In this document: positions 40,937 through 51,579 of the stretch, piece after piece | Numbering within the stretch: the stretch's first letter is position 1 | Layout: the number at the start of each line of letters is the position of its first letter | Assembly: GCF_900143185.1 (NCBI RefSeq) | Contig: NZ_FSRQ01000001.1 | Coordinates: 1,984,001-2,048,000, forward strand | Length of the DNA: 64,000 nucleotides | Source of the DNA: Chryseobacterium scophthalmum | GTDB taxonomy: Bacteria; Bacteroidota; Bacteroidia; Flavobacteriales; Weeksellaceae | Direction of reading: 5' to 3' | Notes under the pieces: model-generated | What the model was told of the DNA's origin: nothing | What the model saw: only the letters and a program-made list of their open reading frames with translations | Database searches by the model: none | Translations under genes and position numbers: made by a program

Positions 40937-43900
40937 TTAAACACCTCTTGAAAGATGAATGCTTTTATTCTTTAAAGCACTTTCGGGATTGGCTGTTTTT
41001 AGCGTTTGTTTTTCAATTTTTTCTTTCTCTTCGCCTTTATTTTCGGGGTTTATTGATAATTGTATCTTCCGTTCAACCGAAGCCAATTCAGTTTTCAGTT
41101 CACTCAATCTGTCTTCTTTTGCCCAAGTCCCATTTATCACTTCCTGAAGCACAGGTAAATCTTTTTGTATTTCTACGATTTTCTTTTTCTCTTGGTCGAT
41201 GTAGCTTGGTAATTTTTCCAATGCGTTTAGGAAATTCATTGCAGCCAGCTTTTCATCTTTAGCAATTAAACCGTTGTTGTAGGTATATTTAATGTTTCCT
41301 TCGCCCTGAACCAAAAATCGGTTTACCCGAATATCCAAACCTTCTTTTTCAGACATTTCGGTTTTTACCAACAACGTAAATCCGTACAAATTTCCAATCT
41401 CTTCGTACTGACCGCCAGTTCGGGATTTATCTGCAAGTTGATTGAGCTTGATGCCGATTTGTTTTATATCTGCATTAAGTGGTAAACCGTCTAACTGTAC
41501 AGGATTTGCAATAGTTCCATCCGAATGTTTTTGAATGCGTTGTTTTAAATTTCCCCAATCGAGGTTCATTCTGTTGAAACGAGATTGTGCGCTTTCCAAT
41601 AACACTGTATAATCTTGCAATTTGTATTTGGCACTAGATTTAGAACGGTTGAAAGCTTGTTTTTCGCTTTCCAAACCTGCAATTTGTTTTTCTAATTTGG
41701 CTTTATCCAACAGGTCTGTATTTCCTGAAAGTATCGCCACATATTCCGAAAAATTCATTCCCGATTTTTCATCCATACTTCCTTCGTCAATCGTTCGTTT
41801 GCCCAGGTTATTGTTTTTTAATTGGTCAATAAAAAGTTGTTTGTTGTAAAGCAGATTGAACTTATAACTATCCAATGATTTTTCTACTGCATAGATAATT
41901 ACATCCACTTTGTTGTTGGCAAAGAACTTGGCGATTTCATTGCCTTTGCGAACAGCTCTGCCATCACGTTGAGCAAGGTCGCTTGGTCGCCACGGCGTAT
42001 CAAGATGATGAACAGCAACGGCTCTTTTCTGCGCATTCACGCCTGTTCCAAGCATACTTGTAGAACCGAAAAGTACACGAATTTTGCCTTCGTTCATTCC
42101 TTTAATAAGTTCCTTACGTTGCTTATCATTTTTGGCTTCTTGTATAAAACGGATTTCGTGAGCAGATACACCGTGGTCTTCCACAAGTTTGCGTTTGATT
42201 TCAGAATACACATTCCATTCGCCAGGTTTATAAGTTCCCAAATCAGAAAAAACGAACTGCGTTCCTTTCTGTGCATTGTATTGGTTGTAATATTTAGCAA
42301 TAGTTGCTGCACAATGCGAAGCCTTGCTATCGGGATGGTCTTCGTATTTCCCACTTACCATTCGCATATCCAACGACATTTTGCGGGCGTAGTCTGTAGC
42401 AATGAGCATTTTTGCTTTTTCTTCACTTTGCGACAACGGTGGTCTTCCCAGCAACTCGGCATTTCCTGTTTTTGCAAAATCCATTAATTTTTGAATAAAT
42501 GCAGACTGGTCTGGAGTAGGCGGAATAGTATATAAAATCTCATTCTTATCCGGTCGGTCAATTCCTATATCTTTTGCCGTTCTGTAATCTGTAATTTCAG
42601 AATAGAATTGCGCCAATTCCGGCACTTTTATAAAATATCGAAAACGTTCTTTTGCAACAATATTATTGGCAACTGAAAATTCATAATCGGTCGTTTTTCT
42701 TGCGTAAATAGCTGCCCAAGCATCAAAAGAATGAATGCCCTGTTTTTCCATTGCTCTTGGTCGCAGGTATTTAAACAAAAGGTACAACTCCGTCAAAGAA
42801 TTGCTGATAGTTGTTCCCGAAAGAAAAGTGGCTCCCATATCCGCATTGATGCGCTCCTGAATGGTGCGGATAGCAAAGAGCAGGTTCATTGCCTTTTGGC
42901 TTCCGTCCACATTTCCCAATCCTGCAACCCTTGAATGCCTTGTATTAAACATCAGATTTTTGAATTGATGGCTTTCGTCCACAAACAAATGGTCAATGCC
43001 CATCATCTTAAAATCAACCACATCATCTTTGCGATTATCAATATCGTGTTGCAGAGTTTTTAGTTTTACTTCAAGGTTTTCTTTTCGTTTGATTACTCCG
43101 GCAAGCATTCCTCTGGTAACTTCTTTGCCCTGCGATTGCAACGCATCGAGGTTTCGTTCTACGCTATCTAACTCAATTTGTAGAATTTCTTTTTGCATTT
43201 CGGACGATTGCGGTATCATCCCGAATTGGTCGTGCGTGAGGATGACGCAATCCCAATCGTTGTTTTTAATATCGCCAAAAATCCTCAGACGTTTTTGAGG
43301 TGTAAAATCTTCTTTGCCCGGAAACAGAATTTTAGCGTGAGGATAAGCAGTGCGGTAGGCTTCAGCAATTTCGTGAACATTACTTTTCAGCCCGATAATC
43401 ATTGGTTTATGGGCTAATCCCAAACGTTTAATTTCCTGTGCTGCGGTACACATTACCAATGTTTTTCCTGCACCAACTTCGTGGTCGCAAATAGCACCGT
43501 TGTTCAGTTTTATCATCCAAACAGTGTCTTTTTGGCTCGAATATAAGTCTTCAATGCCTAAAGCCTTACGGTCTAATCCCGGAAAGTCCTGATGGCTTCC
43601 GTCATAATTTGGTCGAACGAAACAATTGAAAGTATCATTGTATTGGTCGGTCAGCCTGTTTTTAAACTCATCATTTTGGGCGTGAAGCCATTCCGAAAAA
43701 GCAGTACGGATTTCATCAATTTTGGTATTCGCCATTTGGATGGCTTCCATATCCCGTACTTTAACCTCTTGTCCCTCTACTGTAATTTTTTTAGTAATGT
43801 CGGGCGTGGTGTTAACGAGAGCGTGTTTTAGCAATGCAATTCCATCAAACGTTCTGCTTTCTGATTTGACGGCATATTTCTCCCATATATGCAAATTCCC

Positions 43901-46318
43901 TCGATTACATTTTACAGAATAATCATCAGAGCTTTCGGAATAATGGATAACTACATCTGTATCGAACAAGTGCGAAGCAAAACGAGCATAAATTCCTGTT
44001 GGCATCCAACGTTCACCGAGGTTAAAATCGAGTTCTTCAAACTCAATTCTTCTTGGTCGGGCTTCTTCCAAAACGGTAAGGCTTGCTTTAGCTTCGGTAT
44101 CATCGGGATTGCGTTCGAGATACGATTTGACTTCTTGGGCTTTCTCCACTACGTTGCCAGCAATCCATCGTTCGGATATTTCATATTCCTTTTGTAATGG
44201 ATTGTAGAAAATGCGACCGTGTAAAGCTTCTTTCAAAGCATCGTCAGCCATACCGCTGATTTCAGACATATAATTCAAATCCACGCTACCATATTTATTC
44301 AATGAAGCCGCTAAAGCTTCTTCGGGATTATCCGTTGCTATGGTTATGGTAGAAAAACTTACTGGACGGCTGAATATATCCGCTTTGTGCACCACACCGC
44401 CAACAACACGCTCCAAATAAGGAATTTCCTTACCGGAACTATCCGTTTTTATAAGTTTGATATTATCCGCACTATTGAGATTGCCATACTTTTTGATAAA
44501 AACATCGTATAATTGGTTAAGGTTTTCTCTTTCTCCTTTTTGTTCGGTATGAAATTTTGCCTCTTTATTGTAAAGTTCTTGGTAAACATCACGGACGGCA
44601 ATGTATGCTTCGGCTCTTGCGTTCTGTAAAGTGGGCAATCGCAAAGGATGGAAAACTGCTTTACCATTTGAATTGTCTACATCTTGCAAATGACCGACCC
44701 AACCATTATCCACAACAAGGCAATCGTTTCGGTGGAATGATTGAAGTTCGCCGCTAAATATTACAGGTTCAGGAATATTTTCGGGAACTGCTGGTTGAGT
44801 AACTTGGTCATTTCCGTCTAAACTTGAAAACAGGTCACCAATAACTTCCTGTTTTTTGCTATAGTTTGATGTAATTACATTCTCAGAACTATTAGCAACA
44901 GAAGGTATATAAGATTGTTGCACACTACTGAATAGGTTGGCTTGGCGACCGTTGGTACGGCTGCTTTTTTTAGCGTTTTGCCTTTTGGTTGGTGTAGTCG
45001 TTTTAGGAGGAACAATTACCGTTACAGGTTCATTCACATTTTCAAATAAGTCGAAAATGCTTAACTGTTTTAATTCTTGAGCGCTTCCCTGAGTGATGAC
45101 GGTTTCGATATTTGGAGAAGTTATTTTTGGCTCAATTGGAATTTGGATAATAGGTTCATTGTTGCGTTCGCCTCTGTACAAGCCTAAATTCAGGTGCTTG
45201 CCAAAATCTTCGGAAAGCATTTGTTTGAGGTCTTTGGCAATTCCATCAAATCCGTCCTTATGTGTATAAATGAGTGCTGGTTTTCCGTAAGGGTCGGTAT
45301 CAAGTTTTTGGTTGGTATAAACAATTCTCGAGTTGTCTTGAAAGTAAGCGTTACCAATTGTATTAAATTCCGTTGGTTTGCTTTGACAAAAAAGTTCTTC
45401 AATTTCAGTAAGTTTCTCCTTTGCTGTATTTTTTTGAAGGATAATCAAATCACTGCCAACTTCAGTACCTGCATATTCGGTAAACAAATTGTTGGGCAAT
45501 CTGACCACCGAAACCAAATTGTTATCCTCCATTAATGCCCTGCGAATAGGCTCATTCTTCGGGCTATTTAAAATCCCTTGAGAAGTAATGTAAACCAACA
45601 AACCGCCTTCACGAAGCATATCAGCACCTTTCAGAAAGAAGTAATTATGTATGCTTCGAGCTGCTTGCACTTTTGCAGTGTCTTTGCTTCGGGAATAGGA
45701 AAGGTCGAATACCGAAGTATCGCCAAATGGAATATTACTGGCGATTACATCATAGCTATTTTGTTCCTTTTCGGGAATTTCCTCAAAGCCACTTACACGA
45801 ATATTGCTTTCGGAATAAAGCTGTTTTAAAATCATTCCTGTCAGCAAATCCTTTTCATAGGCAGTAACACTGGCTTTTTGATTTTCTGAAAAGGATTGTA
45901 TGAAAGACCCAATACCTGCGGATGGTTCGAGGAATTTTTCAATGTTCAGACCGCTTTCACGCAATGTAGTAGAAATAGCATCTATGACCTGTGGTGGTGT
46001 ATAAAAAGCCGTCAATACAGAACTTTTCATACTATCTACATACTTGCGGTATTGTTTTTCGTCTTCTGAATTTTCTTTGAGTAGCTGGTGGAGTTCCTGT
46101 GCAATTGGGAAAAGGTCGTGTTCTGTTTTTCTCCAATTGTTGATGTCTATTTCTTTCGCTATAGGGTTCAACACAAATTTAAGACCGCCAAATCCGCTGT
46201 ATTGCATCATTAGCAGTCTTTCGCCTACGGTGGCTTGCCGTTTCTCCTTATCCAGTGTAAAAGCAATTCGCAGGGCATCAATGTTCTGTTGGAGATGTTG
46301 CTTTTTACTGAAGCCCAT
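40937..46318 (-). CDS. Large N6-adenine methylase-like / SNF2-type helicase fusion
   Basis: Protein of 1793 aa. An N-terminal methyltransferase-like domain has [11 protein letters not shown] (about 137, SAM site) and SNIPFG (about 193, in place of NPPF). The helicase part has Walker [10 protein letters not shown] (about 960), a DEAD-like LFVDESHQF (about 1105) and motif [14 protein letters not shown] (about 1465). A coiled-coil C-terminus follows. It is conserved in Bacteroidetes ICEs and resembles phage DarB-type methylase-helicases that shield incoming DNA. It overlaps the DUF1896 gene by 14 bp. Confidence 0.82.
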   Translation of the reverse strand: MGFSKKQHLQQNIDALRIAFTLDKEKRQATVGERLLMMQYSGFGGLKFVLNPIAKEIDINNWRKTEHDLFPIAQELHQLLKENSEDEKQYRKYVDSMKSSVLTAFYTPPQVIDAISTTLRESGLNIEKFLEPSAGIGSFIQSFSENQKASVTAYEKDLLTGMILKQLYSESNIRVSGFEEIPEKEQNSYDVIASNIPFGDTSVFDLSYSRSKDTAKVQAARSIHNYFFLKGADMLREGGLLVYITSQGILNSPKNEPIRRALMEDNNLVSVVRLPNNLFTEYAGTEVGSDLIILQKNTAKEKLTEIEELFCQSKPTEFNTIGNAYFQDNSRIVYTNQKLDTDPYGKPALIYTHKDGFDGIAKDLKQMLSEDFGKHLNLGLYRGERNNEPIIQIPIEPKITSPNIETVITQGSAQELKQLSIFDLFENVNEPVTVIVPPKTTTPTKRQNAKKSSRTNGRQANLFSSVQQSYIPSVANSSENVITSNYSKKQEVIGDLFSSLDGNDQVTQPAVPENIPEPVIFSGELQSFHRNDCLVVDNGWVGHLQDVDNSNGKAVFHPLRLPTLQNARAEAYIAVRDVYQELYNKEAKFHTEQKGERENLNQLYDVFIKKYGNLNSADNIKLIKTDSSGKEIPYLERVVGGVVHKADIFSRPVSFSTITIATDNPEEALAASLNKYGSVDLNYMSEISGMADDALKEALHGRIFYNPLQKEYEISERWIAGNVVEKAQEVKSYLERNPDDTEAKASLTVLEEARPRRIEFEELDFNLGERWMPTGIYARFASHLFDTDVVIHYSESSDDYSVKCNRGNLHIWEKYAVKSESRTFDGIALLKHALVNTTPDITKKITVEGQEVKVRDMEAIQMANTKIDEIRTAFSEWLHAQNDEFKNRLTDQYNDTFNCFVRPNYDGSHQDFPGLDRKALGIEDLYSSQKDTVWMIKLNNGAICDHEVGAGKTLVMCTAAQEIKRLGLAHKPMIIGLKSNVHEIAEAYRTAYPHAKILFPGKEDFTPQKRLRIFGDIKNNDWDCVILTHDQFGMIPQSSEMQKEILQIELDSVERNLDALQSQGKEVTRGMLAGVIKRKENLEVKLKTLQHDIDNRKDDVVDFKMMGIDHLFVDESHQFKNLMFNTRHSRVAGLGNVDGSQKAMNLLFAIRTIQERINADMGATFLSGTTISNSLTELYLLFKYLRPRAMEKQGIHSFDAWAAIYARKTTDYEFSVANNIVAKERFRYFIKVPELAQFYSEITDYRTAKDIGIDRPDKNEILYTIPPTPDQSAFIQKLMDFAKTGNAELLGRPPLSQSEEKAKMLIATDYARKMSLDMRMVSGKYEDHPDSKASHCAATIAKYYNQYNAQKGTQFVFSDLGTYKPGEWNVYSEIKRKLVEDHGVSAHEIRFIQEAKNDKQRKELIKGMNEGKIRVLFGSTSMLGTGVNAQKRAVAVHHLDTPWRPSDLAQRDGRAVRKGNEIAKFFANNKVDVIIYAVEKSLDSYKFNLLYNKQLFIDQLKNNNLGKRTIDEGSMDEKSGMNFSEYVAILSGNTDLLDKAKLEKQIAGLESEKQAFNRSKSSAKYKLQDYTVLLESAQSRFNRMNLDWGNLKQRIQKHSDGTIANPVQLDGLPLNADIKQIGIKLNQLADKSRTGGQYEEIGNLYGFTLLVKTEMSEKEGLDIRVNRFLVQGEGNIKYTYNNGLIAKDEKLAAMNFLNALEKLPSYIDQEKKKIVEIQKDLPVLQEVINGTWAKEDRLSELKTELASVERKIQLSINPENKGEEKEKIEKQTLKTANPESALKNKSIHLSRGV

Positions 46319-46742
46319 TTTCCTCTATCCATAATGCGATGGTTCCCGTCAGTTCAGTATAGAGCAGGTCGAAATCTGTGTTATAGGCGAAGTCATCGGT
46401 TAATTCATAGCCATCGAAAATTGGCTTACAAATTGGAAACATTTTCAAGGCAAATAGTCGAAGTTCTTCATCTGCCATTACCGTATCAAATTCATTACAA
46501 ACCACTTCAAAAACAGTATCGAATTTTGAGAAGTGCAAACCTTCAAAAAGAATGTAATTGGCTATTTCATTGCATTTTTCAACATCATTGCCTGATTGAA
46601 AAGCACCTTCATATACATTTGCAGCCAATGAAGCACGATGCTCTATAAATTTTTGGTCGTGGGCTTTTTCGGGGAAGCTGGTGTTTAATAAATCTTTAAG
46701 TCGTAAACTGAAATACGACAGGTCTTTTTTTGGAGTATCCAT
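46305..46742 (-). CDS. DUF1896 protein
   Basis: Acidic, mostly helical protein of 145 aa starting [19 protein letters not shown]. It matches DUF1896, found upstream of the large helicase in Bacteroidetes ICEs. It overlaps that gene by 14 bp, so a joint function is likely. Its role is unknown. Confidence 0.8.
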   Translation of the reverse strand: MDTPKKDLSYFSLRLKDLLNTSFPEKAHDQKFIEHRASLAANVYEGAFQSGNDVEKCNEIANYILFEGLHFSKFDTVFEVVCNEFDTVMADEELRLFALKMFPICKPIFDGYELTDDFAYNTDFDLLYTELTGTIALWIEENGLQ

Positions 46743-46774
46743 ACTATAATTTTATTTTGAATTTTATTTAAAAT

Positions 46775-46801
46775 CAAAATTATGGCAGGAGATAAAATCA
46801 A
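46775..46801 (-). promoter_or_regulatory. Promoter of the DUF1896-helicase operon
   Basis: On the minus strand TTG (46801-46799), 16 bp, then TAATTTTG (46782-46775), a good Bacteroidetes promoter. Operator B ends 38 bp from the -7 box. Confidence 0.55.
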
Positions 46802-46819
46802 CGTTAGAGATGGTAGAGA

Positions 46820-46844
46820 TTGGCTTTGAAAGGCGTAGTTTGTC
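46820..46844 (-). promoter_or_regulatory. Phased GGC-box operator B (DUF1896-helicase)
   Basis: Copy B shares its first 15 bases with copy A, and its boxes GGC, GGC and GTC start at 46822, 46832 and 46842. It sits at an activator-like position about 50-75 bp before the predicted start of transcription. Confidence 0.6.
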
Positions 46845-46933
46845 TGGTTGAAAAAAAATTCAGTTTAAAAAAATGTATTTTTATTGATTAAAAATGTTGT
46901 GATATGAAAAAGAAACCAATCACTGAAAATTAA

Positions 46934-46964
46934 AATTTGCCAAGTGTAAAACATTTGGCAAATT
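46934..46964 (-). terminator. Terminator after topB
   Basis: A perfect 10-bp stem AATTTGCCAA (46934-46943) / TTGGCAAATT (46955-46964) is followed on the minus strand by TTTTAATTTTC. It lies 37 bp past the topB stop. Confidence 0.8.
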
Positions 46965-47000
46965 GATTGGTCTAACCTACTTCAAAAGGTTGTTGCAATT

Positions 47001-49094
47001 TTATTTTCTATTATTTTTTGGAGATTTATTTTGTTCAAATTCAAATGATGTGGTAAAATCTTCATTCAATAAAATATAAGCATCAAATTTTTTTCCTGCT
47101 TTGCTTTTCAACCCTTTAATAAGAGAGGTTTTCTTTTTATTGATAAGATTTTCAATATCGGCTATAGCGATTTGTATACCACAAACATTGCGAAATTGTA
47201 TCCAATTGCAAACCTCATCAGGACATTTCACAATTTTATCACGGATAATCAAATGTTGGGCTTTACATTTCGGACAAACCAATTTGGGTAGATTATTTTG
47301 GGCAATGGAAGTTTGCAACAATTCATTGGTAATAGATGAAGCGTAGTTTTCCATTTCCTTTTGAAATGTTTCTGCATTCATTTCGTTGTTTTCGATTTTC
47401 TGCAAAGCCAATTCCCATTCGGCAGTCATTGCTACGTCTGCAATTTTCCTGTCTTTGACCAATTCATAAACCTGTATTCCCTTTTCAGTTGGTATTAAAG
47501 ATTTCTTTTCTCGTTGGATATAATTTCGGGTAAATAAGGTTTCTATAATCGAAGCTCTTGTTGCGGGTGTACCGATACCAATATTTTGTAAAGCCTTGCG
47601 TTCATCCTCATTTTCTATTTCTTTTCCGGCACTTTCCATAGCCGATAAAAGTCCGGCTTCGGTATAGAGTACAGGTGGTTTGGTTTTCTTTTCGAGAACA
47701 GAAGCTTCTTTTATTTTGAGTTCATCGTTCTTATTTAATTCGGGTAAATCCTGTAAAACTTCGGTGTCATCATCGGAGAAATTACCTTTAATGGAACGCC
47801 AACCAGCTTCCAGAATTTTACAGCCTTTTGCCGTAAAATCGTAATGCAAAGCTTGTAAATCAACATCAGTAATCTCTTTGATACACGCTTGTGAAAGGGC
47901 TTCGAGCAACCGAAAGGCAATCATATCATAAACGGCATTTTCTTTTGCGTTCAGTGCTGACGGGATTTTGTCTGTAACCAATAATCCGTGATGGTCGGTA
48001 ACACGCAAATCATTCACGATACGTTTATTGAAACGTCCCCATTTCATTTTTGATACGGCTTGCTTGCAGTTTTCCCTGTCCTGCAAAGCCCTCACGAGGT
48101 TGGGAATTTCTGCCCACATATCTTCGGGAATATATTTGCTTCCGGTTCTGGGATAAGTGATAAATTTCTTCTCGTAAAGGCTTTGGGCAATATTCAGGGT
48201 TTCGTCAGCAGACAAATTCAATTTTTTATTGGCTTCTTTTTGTAATCCTGTCAAGTCAAAAAGTAAAGGCGGTTGCTCTGTTACGTTTCTAATTTCTACC
48301 GATTTTATGGTTACAGTTCCGTTTCGTTGAATGGATTTCAAAATATCATCAGCAACTTTTTTGTCTTCCCATTTTTCTGCTGAAATGCTCTCAAAGTCTA
48401 TTGATGACTTGTTTTGCAGCAATTGTATCTGCCAATAATTCTTAATTGTGAAATTTTTGTTTTCCAGATAGCGTTTGCAAATCAAAGCCAATGTTGGCGT
48501 TTGAACTCTTCCGAGCGAATAAATACCATTTCCTGCGGCAATGCTCAATGCTTGTGTAGCATTAATGCCTACCAACCAATCGGCTCGGTTTCTACCTTGG
48601 GCAGACTGAAATAATCCGTCAAATTCTTTTCCAGATTTCAGGTTTTCAAATCCTTGTTTGATGGCTTTTTCGGTCAACGAACTTATCCAAAGTCTTTCAA
48701 AAGGTTTGTTGCATTTCAGATATTCGTAAATGTATCGAAATATCAATTCACCTTCACGCCCTGCATCGGTTGCTACAATAATGCGTTCACTTTTATTGAA
48801 AAGTTGCTCGATAACTTTCAATTGTTTTAATGCTCCTGTATCGACTGCGTAGCCTTTGTCCTTTTTCACTTTCCGAACTGTAAGTAAAAAAGGGTTTGGT
48901 AAAATCGGTAATGCTGTTTTGTCAAATCCCGAAATCCCATAATCTTCGGGCATTCCTAAGCCAATTAAATGACCAAATGCCCACGTAACAAAATAGCCGT
49001 TACCTGTTATATACCCATCTTTTTTCTCAGTTGCTCCTACAATTCTGGCTATTTCCCTTGCTACGCTTGGTTTTTCTGCAATAATTGTTTTCAT
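47001..49094 (-). CDS. topB: DNA topoisomerase III
   Basis: Type IA topoisomerase of 697 aa. The TOPRIM domain has E7 (IIAEKPSVA) and DAGREGE (110-116), the active-site tyrosine is Y314 (FITYPRTGS), and a C-terminal zinc-ribbon-like CPKC/CPDEVC segment lies near 600-625. ICE-borne copies probably resolve DNA during transfer or circle replication. It starts 6 bp after the DUF3945 gene and belongs to the same operon. Confidence 0.92.
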   Translation of the reverse strand: MKTIIAEKPSVAREIARIVGATEKKDGYITGNGYFVTWAFGHLIGLGMPEDYGISGFDKTALPILPNPFLLTVRKVKKDKGYAVDTGALKQLKVIEQLFNKSERIIVATDAGREGELIFRYIYEYLKCNKPFERLWISSLTEKAIKQGFENLKSGKEFDGLFQSAQGRNRADWLVGINATQALSIAAGNGIYSLGRVQTPTLALICKRYLENKNFTIKNYWQIQLLQNKSSIDFESISAEKWEDKKVADDILKSIQRNGTVTIKSVEIRNVTEQPPLLFDLTGLQKEANKKLNLSADETLNIAQSLYEKKFITYPRTGSKYIPEDMWAEIPNLVRALQDRENCKQAVSKMKWGRFNKRIVNDLRVTDHHGLLVTDKIPSALNAKENAVYDMIAFRLLEALSQACIKEITDVDLQALHYDFTAKGCKILEAGWRSIKGNFSDDDTEVLQDLPELNKNDELKIKEASVLEKKTKPPVLYTEAGLLSAMESAGKEIENEDERKALQNIGIGTPATRASIIETLFTRNYIQREKKSLIPTEKGIQVYELVKDRKIADVAMTAEWELALQKIENNEMNAETFQKEMENYASSITNELLQTSIAQNNLPKLVCPKCKAQHLIIRDKIVKCPDEVCNWIQFRNVCGIQIAIADIENLINKKKTSLIKGLKSKAGKKFDAYILLNEDFTTSFEFEQNKSPKNNRK

Positions 49095-49100
49095 ACACTG

Positions 49101-50570
49101 TTACATTTTTCTGCTTTTGGATTTTGCAGGAGTTTTGGGTTTTTCTTGTTGTTCCTGCTGTTGCTTGTTTTTCGGAGATTGCTGACCCGATTTTAAAGGC
49201 TCATTGATTTTTTTGGTGGCTTCATTGGTTTTCCCTTCTGAATTGACAGCAGTTTGCGTTTTATGGGTTTCAGTAGGTTTTGCTCTTTCCTTGTATTGAT
49301 TTGGAAATTCAAAATTTGTTTTACCATCTTCTTTATTGAAAGTGATGTAACCTTGATAAGGCTGTCCTTTTTTGTCTACCAATCCGTCAATGTAGATGGT
49401 TTGACCATTTTTAAAATCCTTATGTTGCTCATCGGTCAGTTCCTTACCACGGAAAGTTTTTGGAGCTTCTTGTGCTTGGTTCTGCTGATTGCTTTGTTGA
49501 TTGTTCTGTCCGTTGCTTTGAGTTTGCTTGTTGGTGTTGCTTCTATCAAACAAAAACTCAACATAACGTTTGTCTGCATTAAACTGAACCGTTGCTGAAA
49601 ATTCCGTTCCTTTGTTTGAAATCATACCCTCTAAATAAAGCGGTTTACCTTCCAATAATGTTTGTTTTTGGGCATCATTGAGTTTCACGCCTTTAATTTC
49701 ATCAGGGATTTTTATGAAATCTGTCCGTAGGGCAATAATGTCGTTGGTAAGCCTATCTATACTGATGATGGATGGCATCATTTCGCCTGTTTTGGTGTTT
49801 TTTAAATCAACCACACGACCCATATTGCCAGTTGCAAGTAGATTTTTTTTGTCTTCATCGGTAAATTTGTGTCCGAAAAATTCAAAATGTAAGGTTGGTT
49901 CTTTTTTGATACCGTGAATTCCCACAACAACTTTTCCATCTTCGGCTTGCTGTAATGAAAGACGGGCATCAGTACGGAGAATTGAACCACCGAGATTAAC
50001 GCCAATGGGCACAAGTTCGTTGGTCTTGAAGCCTTTTAATAAAGGTTCTAACAGATTTCTTTTTTCTAAAAATTCCTTGCTCAATCCAAGATTATTCATT
50101 GTGTCCCAATCAATTTGTTCCGGTTTGTAGCGGTATTCGCTAGTTTCCGCTGCTGTTTGTGTTGTTGCCATATCTTTTTGATTTTCTTGTTTATTATCCT
50201 GCCTTATTTCTGTTTTTATTTCGTGTTCTTGCATCACTTTTTCGCCTTCGGGAGTTGGCTTATTTACCTGTTTTTGCATTTCCTGTGCTTTTTCAACTGC
50301 GATAGGGGCAGGTACTTTAAAGAATGAAAAATTGGTAGGGTTCTTTAGTTGGCTGAAAAAATTGGAAAAAAAATTGGAAAAAAAATCGCCACCCTTATCC
50401 ACACGCATAAACTGATTTTCATTTTTCTTGGTGGGGTCAACGGTTTCCATTTTCCCTTTCTCGTCGATACTTTTTACGGCTTGGATTTTCATTTTTTCTT
50501 TATCCAGCACTAATAATATGTCCGATAGTTGTTCGGGCATTTCCTGCGTATTTGCTGTTTCTTCGCTCAT
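49101..50570 (-). CDS. DUF3945-repeat protein
   Basis: Low-complexity-rich protein of 489 aa. Residues about 1-150 are linker-like. Three related segments of about 60 residues follow, each with a pattern such as GVKLNDAQKQTLLEGKPLYL and GKELTDEQHKDFKNGQTIYI, the DUF3945 repeat. A Gln/Lys-rich tail ends the protein. Such proteins accompany topB in Bacteroidetes ICEs; their role is unknown, possibly scaffolding topoisomerase on DNA. Confidence 0.8.
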   Translation of the reverse strand: MSEETANTQEMPEQLSDILLVLDKEKMKIQAVKSIDEKGKMETVDPTKKNENQFMRVDKGGDFFSNFFSNFFSQLKNPTNFSFFKVPAPIAVEKAQEMQKQVNKPTPEGEKVMQEHEIKTEIRQDNKQENQKDMATTQTAAETSEYRYKPEQIDWDTMNNLGLSKEFLEKRNLLEPLLKGFKTNELVPIGVNLGGSILRTDARLSLQQAEDGKVVVGIHGIKKEPTLHFEFFGHKFTDEDKKNLLATGNMGRVVDLKNTKTGEMMPSIISIDRLTNDIIALRTDFIKIPDEIKGVKLNDAQKQTLLEGKPLYLEGMISNKGTEFSATVQFNADKRYVEFLFDRSNTNKQTQSNGQNNQQSNQQNQAQEAPKTFRGKELTDEQHKDFKNGQTIYIDGLVDKKGQPYQGYITFNKEDGKTNFEFPNQYKERAKPTETHKTQTAVNSEGKTNEATKKINEPLKSGQQSPKNKQQQEQQEKPKTPAKSKSRKM

Positions 50571-50596
50571 AATTTGAAAAATTTAAAATTCACTAT

Positions 50597-50604
50597 CGAA
50601 TGTA
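50597..50604 (-). promoter_or_regulatory. -7 box of the DUF3945-topB promoter
   Basis: TACATTCG on the minus strand, one base from TAnnTTTG, lies exactly 28 bp from operator C. The -33 region is weak. Confidence 0.4.
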
Positions 50605-50631
50605 AAACAAGCATTTACTGGATTGGTGGAA

Positions 50632-50666
50632 ATGGCATTAAAAGGCAGTATTTGTCATTTATTGGC
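50632..50666 (-). promoter_or_regulatory. Phased GGC-box operator C (DUF3945-topB)
   Basis: Copy C (50632-50656) plus one more box. GGC, GGC, GTC and GGC start at 50634, 50644, 50654 and 50664. It overlaps the end of the intergenic space before the HTH gene that stops at 50673. Confidence 0.6.
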
Positions 50667-50672
50667 GTTCAT

Positions 50673-50969
50673 TTATTTAGTAGGAGGATTAAAACTTTCA
50701 CGAATAAATTGATGTACATCGGAAAGTTTATAGTACAATTTTCCACTAATCGTATAATAAGGCAACTTCCCATTCGAACGATACCGCTGCAGAGAACGAT
50801 TACTGATTTTAAGCATTTGAAGCAAATCCTGATTGTCCAATAATTCCTCGCCATCTATGCTGTTACGCTTTTTTTGCAACTCATTGATATTATCGCCCAG
50901 CATATCGAGGCGACCAATAAGGCGTTCCATCCACGCCAAAAATTCCATTCTATCAATATTCATAGCCAT
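50673..50969 (-). CDS. Excisionase-like HTH protein (right-end pair, second)
   Basis: Protein of 98 aa with a helical N-terminus (FLAWMERLIGRLDMLGDNINEL) and an HTH_17 domain LDNQDLLQMLKISNRSLQRYR followed by the wing SGKLYYKLSDVHQFI. It is paralogous to the left-end pair, is 5 bp after the preceding HTH gene, and lies in the same operon. It is a candidate recombination directionality factor. Confidence 0.8.
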   Translation of the reverse strand: MAMNIDRMEFLAWMERLIGRLDMLGDNINELQKKRNSIDGEELLDNQDLLQMLKISNRSLQRYRSNGKLPYYTISGKLYYKLSDVHQFIRESFNPPTK

Positions 50970-50974
50970 ACATT

Positions 50975-51328
50975 TTATGGTTTCCCCAATTTCAGATTTC
51001 TTCCTTTTTCGATATAGCTTTTACCTTTTGCCATAAGTTCCTGCAAAAACTCATCACTACTCTCAATTGCATTTGCATTCAGCATATCTTTAATTGCACC
51101 GATGGTGTAGAAATACTGACCGTAGATTTTTGAATAGGCAATCTCGCCTTTGGTACGCATACGCCATAAGGTTTTCTCGCTTAGGCGTAGGTATTGAGAT
51201 ACCTCGTGGTTATTGAGCCACAAGTCATCATAACTTTTATCTTCCAATTTTTTCAGATAATCGGCAATGGCATTAATACTGTTATTTAACTTTAGCCAAG
51301 CTTCTTCTTCAATTGTGATTATTTTCAT
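50975..51328 (-). CDS. Excisionase-like HTH protein (right-end pair, first)
   Basis: Protein of 117 aa with HTH_17 domain WLNNHEVSQYLRLSEKTLWRMRTK and wing YGQYFYTIGAI. The C-terminus adds about 30 residues. It is the first gene of the right-end HTH operon. Operator D and two dyads (51358-51432, 51386-51403) lie directly upstream, suggesting self-control. Confidence 0.8.
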   Translation of the reverse strand: MKIITIEEEAWLKLNNSINAIADYLKKLEDKSYDDLWLNNHEVSQYLRLSEKTLWRMRTKGEIAYSKIYGQYFYTIGAIKDMLNANAIESSDEFLQELMAKGKSYIEKGRNLKLGKP

Positions 51329-51357
51329 TGCATATCATTTAAAGTTCACTATGCAAA

Positions 51358-51432
51358 ATTGTGAAAGGTGGCAGTGTTTGTCTGCCAATGCTTGCCCATT
51401 GGTTTTTGAAGTTTTTTGAAAAATTTCACAAT
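51358..51432 (-). promoter_or_regulatory. Operator D with dyads, HTH-pair promoter
   Basis: Copy D (51358-51382) is the weakest match but keeps AAAGG, GGCAGT and TTTGTC. Unlike the other copies it overlaps a possible -7 box (CAATTTTG, minus 51361-51354). A perfect 9-bp inverted repeat ATTGTGAAA (51358-51366) / TTTCACAAT (51424-51432) encloses it, and CCAATG/CATTGG forms a second dyad. This arrangement suggests repression rather than activation. Confidence 0.45.
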
Positions 51433-51532
51433 CAAGTAAAACCTTTATCAGACAAGGTTTTTAAGGCATTTTGAATATTTAGTATTGAAGTTTTGGAAGA
51501 ATTTACCAATTGGCAGATATGGGCAAAAAAAA

Positions 51533-51551
51533 CAGTACTTTTTGAGTACTG
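51533..51551 (-). terminator. Terminator after the second rteC
   Basis: A perfect 7-bp stem CAGTACT (51533-51539) / AGTACTG (51545-51551) has a 5-nt loop and is followed by eight T residues on the minus strand. It lies 28 bp past the rteC stop. Confidence 0.85.
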
Positions 51552-51579
51552 CTTAAAATAAAAATATCCCCGAATTAAC

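Noticed and set aside
40937..46318. BREX (PglX) or type I restriction system
   Set aside because: It has methylase and helicase domains, but no BREX or hsd partner genes are present. The neighbours DUF1896, topB and RteC are standard ICE backbone.
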